From positions 1 to 11,716 of the forward strand of contig LUJM01000114.1 in NCBI GenBank assembly GCA_001689415.1: a DNA stretch of 11,716 nucleotides, written 5' to 3'. Positions 1 to 7,035 of this stretch are shown one piece after another. Source of the DNA: Bacteroidales bacterium M2. Its GTDB lineage: Bacteria > Bacteroidota > Bacteroidia > Bacteroidales > Muribaculaceae. Numbering within the stretch: position 1 is the stretch's first letter; every line of letters begins with the position of its first letter. The translations under genes and the position numbers were made by a program. The notes beneath the pieces were generated by a model, which did no database searches, was not told where the DNA came from, and was given only the letters and a program-made list of their open reading frames with translations.

Positions 1-381
1 GAAAATATCCCCAAAGGTATCCACCGGACTTTCGAGCCATTGGAGCGATTTATGAATTTTGCGGTGTTCGGTATTCCGGCAGACCTCCGCAATCGCACTT
101 TGCACATTCGTTGGGATGTAGCTAAACCTCAAAGCGAAGTCGCAAAACGTCAAAATGACGTTTTGAAAACGTCATTATCCGCTCAGCTTTCTCTGAAAGA
201 AATGGCAGTGATACGACAGATTCAGGACAATCCAAACATATCCATTACAGCCATTGCAGCCAATACCCGCCTCTCCAAAAGCACAATCGACCGCGTAATC
301 CGCGCACTCAAAGAGAAAGGATTGCAGACACGCATAGGAGCTAAAAATAACGCCACTTGGTTAATAAATTTTGGACTCTAA
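1..381 (+). CDS. C-terminal fragment of a winged-helix protein (5' end outside the window)
   Basis: The frame is open from base 1, giving 126 residues before TAA at 379-381; the true start lies upstream. Residues about 64-125 look like a winged helix-turn-helix: LSLKEMAVIRQIQ, then a recognition-helix-like LSKSTIDRVIRALKEKG and a wing ending in ATWLI. This arrangement, after a charged linker, is common at the C-termini of AlbA_2/RecG-like ATP-binding regulators in Bacteroidota. The visible upstream part (residues 1-45) does not let me assign a family, so the full protein remains unidentified. The linker is encoded by a set of perfect inverted repeats at 143-174. Its last 11 bases overlap the TTG start of the Fic gene, suggesting translational coupling. 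Confidence 0.7.
   Translation, partial: ENIPKGIHRTFEPLERFMNFAVFGIPADLRNRTLHIRWDVAKPQSEVAKRQNDVLKTSLSAQLSLKEMAVIRQIQDNPNISITAIAANTRLSKSTIDRVIRALKEKGLQTRIGAKNNATWLINFGL
143..174. repeat. Three alternating copies of an AAAACGTCA inverted repeat
   Basis: CAAAACGTCA (143-152) is followed after three A by its exact reverse complement TGACGTTTTG (156-165). TGACGTTTT (156-164) is in turn followed, one base later, by AAAACGTCA (166-174). The middle copy can therefore pair with either neighbour, giving two mutually exclusive perfect stems (10 bp and 9 bp). The repeats lie inside the coding sequence, in the linker before the winged helix. They could be a protein-binding site, an mRNA structure or a repeat-expanded linker; the sequence does not decide. 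Confidence 0.75.
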
Positions 382-1168
382 TCTTAACATACAGATAGAA
401 GAGGCTCTGAAGGCTTATCGGGCTTCGGGAGTTGAAGATCAGGTAGACTATCAAAAGTTCTACCTCTATTCCATTGCGACCAATTCCACCGCAATTGAGG
501 GTTCTACTGTCACTGAAATAGAGAACCAACTTCTTTTCGATGAGGACATTGCTGCCAAGGGTCGCTCTTTGACCGAGCAGATGATGAACGTAGACCTGAA
601 AGACGCGTATCTTCATGCTTTCAGAATTGCCGCTGAGAATCCCACATATACGCCACAGTTATTGCCGCAACTGTCTGCTCTGGTTATGCGCCGCACCGGA
701 TGTGAATACTCCACTATTGCCAGACATTTCGATTCCTCAAAAGGCGAGTTCCGCCTCTGCAATGTAAGCGCAGGCATAGGCGGAAGGAGTTATCTGGCAT
801 ATAATTATAATAAGGTGTCGCGAGCAGTGGAAGATTTTTGCTCATGGCTCAACGAAGAAATATCTAAAGTTGACAAGGAAGATATTGCAGCTTGCTAACG
901 CTTGAGCTTTGAAGCTCATTTTAGACTCGTGACCATTCATCCGTGGGTTGACGGCAACGGTCGAACAACCCGACTGGTGATGAATATGATTCAACGACAA
1001 TTAGGTCTTGTTCCTTCTATCGTCAGAAAAGAGGATAAGGGAGAATATATACAATCGTTAGTTGACAGCCGCGAGAATGACGATTCTACCATAGCACAGG
1101 ATGTTATGCTCCGCCATCATATCGCCAATCTCAACCGACGAGTTTTACAGTATAAGGTAACATTGTAG
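371..1168 (+). pseudogene. Fic-family protein (AMPylase type), interrupted by an in-frame TAA
   Basis: Read through, this is a 265-codon Fic gene starting at TTG 371, which overlaps the previous gene by 11 bp. Residues 39-44 (STAIEG) match the (S/T)xxxE(G/N) inhibitory-helix motif, here at the N-terminus, so the protein is of the self-inhibited kind. Residues about 134-145 (NVSAGIGGRSYL) resemble the flap region, and residues 190-201 read HPWVDGNGRTTR, the Fic catalytic motif with its His and the phosphate-binding GNGR. Fic enzymes usually transfer AMP from ATP to target hydroxyls. Codon 176 (896-898) is TAA exactly where relatives tend to have Tyr (C-Y-x-LSF), so a single third-base change explains it. 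The frame is unchanged on both sides, so the break is a nonsense substitution, not an indel. As written, the first 175 residues lack the catalytic loop. A restart at TTG 902 would give an 88-residue piece with the motif but no inhibitory helix. Sequencing error cannot be excluded. Confidence 0.85.
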
Positions 1169-1189
1169 GTATAGTAACACGAAATCATT

Positions 1190-1621
1190 ATGGAAAACTA
1201 TGGAGGTACGAGATATAGTTCGATGTGGGATGGATCGACATGGTTCATCTTGGGACTGGTTGCGGTGTGCTGCGTTGTTCCTTGTTTCTTGGATGACGGA
1301 ATCTGGCCGACAATTATCTGTATTGTGATGTTGGCGTTTGTCTTAGTGACATTCCTCAGCATCTACTACCGCATTGACGGAGATAAGCTTGTGGTATATT
1401 CTTTCTTTATCCCTACCGCCTACCCCATTGACAGGATTAAGGAAATCAAGCCGACTAAAAGTGTACTCTCGTCGCCGGCAACTTCGTTGACCCACCGCTT
1501 GGCAATCACCTTTACCGACCGGAAGATTCTCAAAAGCTCCATTCCACTCATTATATCGCCTGTGCGTCAAGAGGAATTTATCCGACATCTTCTATCCATC
1601 AATCCCGAAATCAAGCATTGA
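1190..1621 (+). CDS. Small membrane protein with a bacterial PH-like (YyaB/bPH_4-type) domain
   Basis: The 143-residue product has two hydrophobic helices, about 17-34 (WFILGLVAVCCVVPCF) and 39-58 (WPTIICIVMLAFVLVTFLSI), separated by a short acidic loop. A soluble C-terminal domain follows. Residues 59-143 fit the YyaB-like bacterial PH family: YYRIDGDKLVV, a strand pair, then the signature I-KPTKSVLSSPATSL, and the closing ISPVRQEEFIRHLLSINPEI. Members are short, membrane-anchored and of unknown biochemical role. The ATG at 1190 follows an A-rich leader 21 bp after the Fic stop, so it may be co-transcribed with fic. It is intact, unlike its upstream neighbour. It has no obvious mechanistic link to the HipA/DUF262 block. 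Confidence 0.8.
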   Translation: MENYGGTRYSSMWDGSTWFILGLVAVCCVVPCFLDDGIWPTIICIVMLAFVLVTFLSIYYRIDGDKLVVYSFFIPTAYPIDRIKEIKPTKSVLSSPATSLTHRLAITFTDRKILKSSIPLIISPVRQEEFIRHLLSINPEIKH

Positions 1622-1686
1622 GCATAGATAATGTTGGTTAATCACAATTATACATCACTTCAACATATCATATAATAAAGTTTTTA

Positions 1687-1711
1687 CTATCTTTGCAGTA
1701 TTAAAAGATAG
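1687..1711 (+). promoter_or_regulatory. Promoter -7 element inside an 8-bp inverted repeat upstream of the five-gene unit
   Basis: TATCTTTG (1688-1695) matches the Bacteroidota -7 consensus TAnnTTTG. No clear TTTG is seen about 19-20 bp upstream, so the -33 part is weak. CTATCTTT (1687-1694) and AAAGATAG (1704-1711) form a perfect 8-bp inverted repeat with a 9-nt spacer that covers the -7 box and the expected start of transcription. That is where an autorepressing XRE protein would bind, and the next gene encodes one. Half-site spacing differs from the E. coli HipB operator (TATCC-N8-GGATA). The 55-nt leader that follows contains a short CGGC-TTA-GCCG hairpin at 1732-1742. Confidence 0.6.
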
Positions 1712-1765
1712 ATTGAGCATGGCGAAGTCATCGGCTTAGCCGCTTTGCACCTTAAAATATAAACA

Positions 1766-2032
1766 ATGGCAAAGAACACGATGGGGACTAAGTTGCCCCG
1801 GAAACTGGAGCAGAAAATGGCTATTATGGGTGAGCAGATTAAGCTCGCCCGCCTGCGTCGTAACCTCTCGATTGCGCAGGTTGCTGAACGTGCAACCTGT
1901 TCGCCTCTCACTGTTAACCGCATCGAGAAAGGTTCTCCGACGGTTTCAATAGACATCTATGCCCGTGTTCTTTATGCTCTGCAACCTGATGACGATCTTC
2001 TTTTGATTGCCAAGGAGGATACCCTCGGTCGT
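1766..2032 (+). repeat. Direct repeat, left copy (HipB-like coding region)
   Basis: This is paired with 5343-5609 in the same orientation. Codon-by-codon comparison over 89 codons shows 20 nucleotide differences, about 92% identity. The differences fall in 19 codons, of which only four change the amino acid. The longest identical stretches are about 56 nt (1859-1914) and about 41 nt near the end. Similarity begins at the ATG and fades after codon 89; the upstream regions are unrelated. Confidence 0.9.
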
Positions 2033-2083
2033 ACATTGCAGGATATAAGCCTCAAACACAGACTTCGGGCTCGCCCGATGTAA
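1766..2083 (+). CDS. XRE-family HTH regulator, HipB-like, copy 1 (no adjacent hipA)
   Basis: The 105-residue protein has a basic N-terminal arm (KLPRKLEQKM) and an XRE helix-turn-helix at about residues 22-72 (GEQIKLARLRRN, SIAQVAERATCS, PLTVNRIEKGSPTVS), then a short C-terminal tail. The closest relative in sight is the gene at 5343, which sits directly upstream of hipA; the two proteins share all but a handful of residues up to about residue 98. This copy is followed not by hipA but by two DUF262 genes, with a 53-bp gap and no visible terminator. The most likely role is DNA binding at the 1687-1711 dyad and autoregulation of the whole unit. It may also bind the distal HipA as antitoxin. GC content is near 50%, clearly above the DUF262 genes after it. 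The ATG follows an A-rich leader (aaatataaaca). Confidence 0.85.
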   Translation: MAKNTMGTKLPRKLEQKMAIMGEQIKLARLRRNLSIAQVAERATCSPLTVNRIEKGSPTVSIDIYARVLYALQPDDDLLLIAKEDTLGRTLQDISLKHRLRARPM

Positions 2084-2136
2084 ATCAGAGGGCAGAGTTT
2101 GAGTTAAAAAGCGAACATCTATAATATTATTAAATA

Positions 2137-3444
2137 ATGAATAGCAAACCACACATATGGTCTATTGACAAGTTATTAGGAAAGAATCTAATCATTCCTG
2201 ATTATCAACGACCATATAAATGGACTGACAGAAACATAACAGAACTCATTCTTGATACTCAAAAAAGTATCGAGGAAAGCCGGACGTACGCGAACTTCAA
2301 ATATCGCATAGGCACAGTCATACTTCATAGAAATGAGAAAAAAGAGTATGAGATTGTTGATGGCCAACAACGCATACTATCATTCCTCTTGCTGAAATTA
2401 TATCTGGACTCTAAATTTTCATGTAATTTACTTAAAACAAACTTTTTAAACAAGATTACGCAAAAGAATCTACACGATAATTACACAACTATTCGAGAGT
2501 GGTTTTCTTCTATTGACGATGAAGAGAAAGCCCTTTTTAACGATGCTCTTAAAAACATTCTGGAAGTTGTCGTAATTACAGTAGACAAGATAGACGAAGC
2601 ATTCCAATTATTCGATTCCCAAAATACTCGTGGTCGTGCGCTATATCCGCATGATTTACTTAAAGCCTATCATCTTAGAGAGATTCATGACAAGTATGAA
2701 ATGCAAGATGCTGTGGTGAAATGGGAATCGAAAGACCCAAAGGCTATCCGTGAGCTATTCGACCTGTACCTTTTCCCGATATGGAATTGGGCAAAATGTC
2801 GAAAATGCGGTAATTTCACATCTGCTGATATAGACATATATAAAGGTATTGAAGAGAAGTATGGCTACACCTATGCACGCAGAGCCAACAAAGCCATGCC
2901 TTACTTCCTACTCACAGAGCCATTCATTTCAGGAGGTGATTTTTTTGAAATGGTTGATCATTATATGCAGATGTTGCATAATATAAAAGAAGAAATTGCA
3001 ACGAACCCTGCATTTCATGATATCGAACAGATTCTTACAAATGGGAAAGACGCGGATTCAGCAGAGGAATTAGATAAGTCTTTCAAGTCGTCATCAGTTG
3101 GACTTAACCATGCACGAAATCTATTTTTCTGTGCGTTGCTTTGCTATTACGACCGCTTCCATAACTTTGATGTCATGGCCGTGAAAAAACTATTTACATG
3201 GGCTATGATGATTAGGATTGACATGCTGCATTTAGGTTTCGATACCATTAACCGATATGCAATTGGTTTAGGGGATAATGACAAATATAGTAATGCAAAA
3301 CCCGTAATATCCATGATTGCTTATGCACGTAGGCATACAGAAATCTCCAGTATGAGACTTGATATGAGAGAAGAAGACAAAGCTGCCAGTGAAAATTGGG
3401 ACAATTTATATAACCAACTTCGTCAACTTAATGGATACAATTGA
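2137..3444 (+). CDS. DUF262 protein without a nuclease domain (GmrS-like)
   Basis: The 435-residue protein has the DUF262 hallmarks in order: IPDYQRPYKW at residues 20-29, an IGTVILH strand at about 59-65, VDGQQR at 74-79, and FDSQNTRGRALYPHDLLKAY at 159-178. DUF262 is the ParB/sulfiredoxin-like NTP-binding module found in GmrS, BrxU and SspE, where it couples nucleotide binding and hydrolysis to control of an attached or partner DUF1524 nuclease. Here no His-x-x-Pro or Asn-based DUF1524 motif is seen in the C-terminal half, so the protein is probably a sensor/regulatory partner of the next gene. A CxxC pair sits at residues 221-224 (KCRKCGN), possibly structural. The stop overlaps the next gene's start, implying coupled translation. 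The gene is AT-rich (sampled lines 23-33% GC) beside neighbours near 50%. Confidence 0.85.
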   Translation: MNSKPHIWSIDKLLGKNLIIPDYQRPYKWTDRNITELILDTQKSIEESRTYANFKYRIGTVILHRNEKKEYEIVDGQQRILSFLLLKLYLDSKFSCNLLKTNFLNKITQKNLHDNYTTIREWFSSIDDEEKALFNDALKNILEVVVITVDKIDEAFQLFDSQNTRGRALYPHDLLKAYHLREIHDKYEMQDAVVKWESKDPKAIRELFDLYLFPIWNWAKCRKCGNFTSADIDIYKGIEEKYGYTYARRANKAMPYFLLTEPFISGGDFFEMVDHYMQMLHNIKEEIATNPAFHDIEQILTNGKDADSAEELDKSFKSSSVGLNHARNLFFCALLCYYDRFHNFDVMAVKKLFTWAMMIRIDMLHLGFDTINRYAIGLGDNDKYSNAKPVISMIAYARRHTEISSMRLDMREEDKAASENWDNLYNQLRQLNGYN

Positions 3445-5335
3445 TATGGTAGAAGAATTAAAAATATTAGATGAAGTAACAATATTCGATACAAATGCTC
3501 ACTATGTAATTCCGCGCTATCAGCGAGCCTATGCTTGGGAGGACAAAGAGATTGTACAGTTAATTGATGATATTAACGATATTGACTCATCCGAGAATTA
3601 TTACATCGGTTCACTTGTTGTTTCCAAAATACAAGGCAAAGCCGAAACTTATGAGGTCGTTGATGGACAGCAACGTCTTACAACACTTTTTCTTTTGTTG
3701 CAATATCTTGTCTCAGAAGGAGCTTTAGAAGGAGAAATAGGCCAGACACTCACTTTTGATTGTCGTTCTAAATCTAAATATACCCTTTCTAATATCCAAC
3801 AAATACTGACAAACAAAAAACTTTCTGCCGACCAAGAGGAAAGTATAGACCAGTCTATCCTTAATGGCATAAAAGCAATTCGTCAAAAGTTTACAAGTGA
3901 CAAAGGATTAAACAAGGATGAATTCGTTTCTCGGTTGCAACATGTGATACTCTACAGAATAGAAGTACCTGAACATACAGACTTAAACCGTTACTTTGAG
4001 ATAATGAACACTCGTGGAGAACAATTGGAGCAGCATGATATCCTCAAAGCCCGGCTAATGAGATTTCTCAACAATAGAAAGGAACAAGAACTATTTTCAC
4101 GAATATGGAATGCTTGTAGCGATATGACAGGCTATGTCCAAATGCACTTCTCAAGAACAGAGAGAGAAAAAATTTTCAATGGCGAGTGGAATGACTGGCC
4201 TGCCGATGAATGGGATGAATATAGTGATTGTTTGGATATTACGGAAGATTCGGAAACCAATGCAACCATAAGCGAAATCATTAAACCAAGATTCAAAGTT
4301 GACAATGTAGATGGCATACTTGACGATGATACTCATATACGCTTTGAAAGCATCATTGAATTCCCGCATTTCTTGCTTCATACACTCAGAGTTTTTGTAG
4401 AATTATACGATGTGTCATTGAAAAAAGATTTGGGCGACTTGCTTGATGACAAGAAATTGATTGCTGACTTTGAAAACGTGATTAAGTACGGAACAATCGA
4501 TGATGAACCTATCAAGGATAACAAAGAAAATTTTGCAAAAAGGTTCATTATTCATCTGCTACAAACACGTTATCTATTTGACATGTTTATTATCAAGCGT
4601 GAATTTACAGGTGAAGACAAAGAAGGAGAATGGAGTCTCAAGGAAGTGCACACGTCGGGACAAGCATCTAAAAAGAAAGCATACTATTCAAATACAAAGT
4701 TGAGGTATGAAAATGAATGGGAGAAGACATATGCTCCACGCAATAAAGAATGCTTAATGATTCAGTCTGCACTTCGTGTATCATACACATCCCCCAAGGT
4801 TATGCACTGGATCACAGAGCTTATCCTATGGCTGTTTGAGGATAATAAAATAGCCGAATTAACAAACGAAGCAGAAGGCATAGCCGCAAAGGCAACCAAG
4901 GAGAATTTCTTAGATGGAGAGGACTACAAGCTTGGCGTAACGACTCCTCATATCGTGTTTAATTTCTTGGATTATTTGTTATGGAAGAACAATAAGAATA
5001 CATATAGCGATTTCGAATTTGAATTCCGTAACTCAGTTGAACACTGGTATCCACAAAATCCATCTGACGGTTCTTTTGATTCATGGGAGGACAGAGATAC
5101 CTTCGGAAACCTATGTATCATTTCTCGAAGCGTCAATTCAAAGTTTTCAAACCTTTCACCGGAGTCAAAGATGAAGTCTTATAGCAAAATGGTCAAGAAA
5201 GGAAGTTTGAAACTTCGTATAATGGGGGGCATAATACAAAATTCATCCAATGAAGTGTGGATTGACTCCAAATGCCAAGAGCATGAAAATGAAATGATTT
5301 CAATTCTAAAAAAAGCGTGTGACATTTCAGATTAA
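3431..5335 (+). CDS. DUF262-DUF1524 fusion, GmrSD/BrxU-like modification-dependent endonuclease
   Basis: I chose the ATG at 3431, which overlaps the upstream gene by 14 bp (634 residues). An ATG at 3446, just after the upstream stop, is also possible; a GTG at 3389 would add 14 residues with no family support. The N-terminal DUF262 part shows IPRYQRAYAW (residues 27-36), VDGQQRLTTL (77-86) and FEIMNTRGEQLEQHDILKAR (189-208). The C-terminus carries a DUF1524 His-Me-finger-like motif: VEHWYPQ with His538, then FGNLCIISRSVNSKFSNLSP with Asn560, Asn569 and Asn574. In GmrSD and BrxU this pairing makes an NTP-stimulated endonuclease that attacks modified phage DNA; whether this protein recognises modified DNA is inferred from the family. 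The gene ends with three consecutive in-frame stops (TAA TAA TAG, 5333-5341), and the next ATG is 7 bp after the first stop. It is AT-rich like its partner. Confidence 0.87.
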   Translation: MDTIDMVEELKILDEVTIFDTNAHYVIPRYQRAYAWEDKEIVQLIDDINDIDSSENYYIGSLVVSKIQGKAETYEVVDGQQRLTTLFLLLQYLVSEGALEGEIGQTLTFDCRSKSKYTLSNIQQILTNKKLSADQEESIDQSILNGIKAIRQKFTSDKGLNKDEFVSRLQHVILYRIEVPEHTDLNRYFEIMNTRGEQLEQHDILKARLMRFLNNRKEQELFSRIWNACSDMTGYVQMHFSRTEREKIFNGEWNDWPADEWDEYSDCLDITEDSETNATISEIIKPRFKVDNVDGILDDDTHIRFESIIEFPHFLLHTLRVFVELYDVSLKKDLGDLLDDKKLIADFENVIKYGTIDDEPIKDNKENFAKRFIIHLLQTRYLFDMFIIKREFTGEDKEGEWSLKEVHTSGQASKKKAYYSNTKLRYENEWEKTYAPRNKECLMIQSALRVSYTSPKVMHWITELILWLFEDNKIAELTNEAEGIAAKATKENFLDGEDYKLGVTTPHIVFNFLDYLLWKNNKNTYSDFEFEFRNSVEHWYPQNPSDGSFDSWEDRDTFGNLCIISRSVNSKFSNLSPESKMKSYSKMVKKGSLKLRIMGGIIQNSSNEVWIDSKCQEHENEMISILKKACDISD

Positions 5336-5342
5336 TAATAGT

Positions 5343-5609
5343 ATGGCAAAGAATACTATGGGGACTAAGTTGCCCCGGAAATTGGAACAGAAAATGGCTC
5401 TTATGGGTGAGCAGATTAAACTCGCCAGACTGCGCCGTAACCTCTCGATTGCGCAGGTTGCTGAACGTGCAACCTGTTCGCCTCTCACTGTGAATCGCAT
5501 TGAGAAAGGCTCACCAACGGTTTCAATAGGCATCTATGCCCGTGTTCTTTATACTCTGCAACTTGATGACGATCTTCTTTTGATTGCCAAGGAGGATACC
5601 CTCGGACGC
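5343..5609 (+). repeat. Direct repeat, right copy (HipB-like coding region)
   Basis: This is the partner of 1766-2032, about 92% identical over 89 codons. The repeat units start 3577 bp apart and enclose the DUF262 pair. Differences are mostly silent, for example CGC versus AGA at codon 29. Confidence 0.9.
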
Positions 5610-5663
5610 AATCTGCAAGATTTGAGTCTGAAACACCGCCAACGCGCATCTAAAAAGGAATAA
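5343..5663 (+). CDS. XRE-family HTH antitoxin, HipB-like, copy 2 (paired with hipA)
   Basis: The 106-residue protein has the same layout as the copy at 1766: basic arm, HTH at about 22-72 with SPLTVNRIEKGS, and an acidic DDDLLL stretch. It differs at I20L, D63G, A71T, P74L and in the C-terminal tail, which ends RASKKE. The ATG at 5343 is chosen over an upstream TTG/ATG-like extension because identity with copy 1 begins exactly here. It lies 7 bp after the DUF262-DUF1524 stop and 3 bp before hipA, with no room for its own promoter, so it depends on read-through from upstream. HipB-type proteins bind HipA and repress the operon; this one is the expected antitoxin of the following kinase. Confidence 0.88.
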   Translation: MAKNTMGTKLPRKLEQKMALMGEQIKLARLRRNLSIAQVAERATCSPLTVNRIEKGSPTVSIGIYARVLYTLQLDDDLLLIAKEDTLGRNLQDLSLKHRQRASKKE

Positions 5664-5666
5664 GCC

Positions 5667-6920
5667 ATGAAAAAACTTTTTGTATATGCCGACTTTGATT
5701 GGTTGGAAACGCCCCAGTTTATAGGCAAGCTTACTTGTGACTCGGTGCGTGGCAGCGAGACATACGGCTTTTCGTATGATAAAGAGTGGCTTGCCAAATA
5801 TGGGGATGTTTTTCTCAGTGAGGATTTGCAGAACTATACCGGCATCCAATACACCCGACCGGAACGCGATATTTTCGCCTGTTTCTCCGATGCGCTACCC
5901 GACCGTTGGGGACGCACATTATTGAATCGCCGTGAACAGATTGCAGCCACTGATGAGAAAAGAGCTGTACGCCGATTGACATCTTTCGATTATCTGATGG
6001 GAATTGATGACGCTTCGCGCATGGGAGGATTTCGGTTTGCCGAAACTCCCGGCGGGAATTTCATTAATTGTGAAGAAAGACTCCGCGTGCCGCCATTGGC
6101 GAATGTCAGAGAATTGATGCAGGCAGCACATGAGATTGAACTTAGCGAGGAAAAACATCTTCTGCCGTCAAAAAAATGGCTAGCGCAACTGCTGCATCCG
6201 GGTACTTCTCTCGGTGGTGCAAGACCGAAAGCATCTGTTATTGATGAGAACGGCTGTCTAACGGTTGCCAAATTCCCCTCGCGCAAAGATGATTACGATG
6301 TTGCACAATGGGAACATTTCTGTCATATAATGGGTCGCAAGGCCGGGCTGAATCTTGCCGTGACACGAACAATGGACGGCGAAGATTATCACATTCTACT
6401 CTCAAAGCGATTCGACAGAAATAGTGACGGCAGACGAATACATTTCGCCTCCGCGTTGACTCTGCTCGGACTCACCGACGGTGACAACGCATCAACCGGC
6501 TATGGCTATACCGACATCGTCGATTTCATTATTCAGCACGGCAGCAATGTTGAGCAAAACTTAGAGGAACTATATCGTCGTGTGGCATTCTACATCATTG
6601 TCGGCAACTCCGACGACCATTTCCGCAATCACGGCTTTCTGTTGACTCGCAAAGGCTGGGAACTTTCCCCGGCATACGACATCAACCCAACACTCGCCGA
6701 CAATCAAAGCCTGCTGATTAACCGTTCCACTAACGAATCAGATCTTAATATCCTATTGGCATCCGCTGGAGATTACATGCTTTCATCCGACAAAGCCGAG
6801 AGCATCATCGCCGAGGTAAAAACAGCCATGAAGTCATGGCGCACAGAAGCCCGCAGACTCGGACTTTCCCAACGCGACATCGACATGTTCGCACCCCGAT
6901 TTGACAAATGGATTGAATAG
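5667..6920 (+). CDS. hipA: HipA-family serine/threonine kinase toxin, cassette 1
   Basis: The 417-residue product is close to E. coli HipA in length (440). Residues 1 to about 110 form the N-terminal coupling domain (FSDALPDRWGRTLLNRRE at 73-90). The kinase part has the Gly-rich loop SLGGARPK at 181-188, where Ser181 is at the place of the autophosphorylated serine of E. coli HipA. It also has an ATP-binding Lys in VAKFP (202), the catalytic GNSDDHFRNHGF (313-324, with Asp, His and Asn in place) and the metal-binding SPAYD (334-338). All catalytic features are intact. Known HipA proteins phosphorylate translation factors such as GltX and arrest growth; the target here is unknown. It is the last gene of the apparent unit from 1766. 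The next gene, 199 bp on, has its own promoter. Confidence 0.92.
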   Translation: MKKLFVYADFDWLETPQFIGKLTCDSVRGSETYGFSYDKEWLAKYGDVFLSEDLQNYTGIQYTRPERDIFACFSDALPDRWGRTLLNRREQIAATDEKRAVRRLTSFDYLMGIDDASRMGGFRFAETPGGNFINCEERLRVPPLANVRELMQAAHEIELSEEKHLLPSKKWLAQLLHPGTSLGGARPKASVIDENGCLTVAKFPSRKDDYDVAQWEHFCHIMGRKAGLNLAVTRTMDGEDYHILLSKRFDRNSDGRRIHFASALTLLGLTDGDNASTGYGYTDIVDFIIQHGSNVEQNLEELYRRVAFYIIVGNSDDHFRNHGFLLTRKGWELSPAYDINPTLADNQSLLINRSTNESDLNILLASAGDYMLSSDKAESIIAEVKTAMKSWRTEARRLGLSQRDIDMFAPRFDKWIE

Positions 6921-7016
6921 TCTGTAATGTCATGCATCGGTTCAAATCATATCGCCAGTGCATTAGGATGAACTTTAAATATACCAATTTTACCACTCTC
7001 CATCAATCCGGAAATC

Positions 7017-7035
7017 CGCAATAAAGCGCAATAAA
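7017..7035. repeat. Tandem 9-bp direct repeat upstream of the second HTH-hipA promoter
   Basis: CGCAATAAA occurs at 7017-7025 and 7027-7035, exactly 10 bp apart (one helical turn), ending right before the -33 TTTG. This phasing suits a pair of adjacent protein contacts, so a regulator or activator site is possible. No protein is known to bind it. Confidence 0.5.

Noticed and set aside
896..898. Programmed stop read-through or recoding in fic
   Set aside because: The codon is TAA, with no structured element or recoding signal evident downstream; a plain nonsense mutation or an error is simpler.
3389..3430. GTG start adding 14 residues to the DUF262-DUF1524 protein
   Set aside because: It would overlap the upstream gene by 56 bp, and the extra residues have no family match. 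ATG 3431 or 3446 gives normal spacing.
2137..5335. DUF262 genes as a ParB-type partition system
   Set aside because: The DUF262 fold is related to ParB, but DGQQR plus a DUF1524 tail and the absence of a ParA ATPase indicate a restriction-type function.
5319..5342. Upstream start adding eight residues to HipB-like copy 2
   Set aside because: These codons lie in the DUF262-DUF1524 tail in another frame, and identity with copy 1 begins at ATG 5343.
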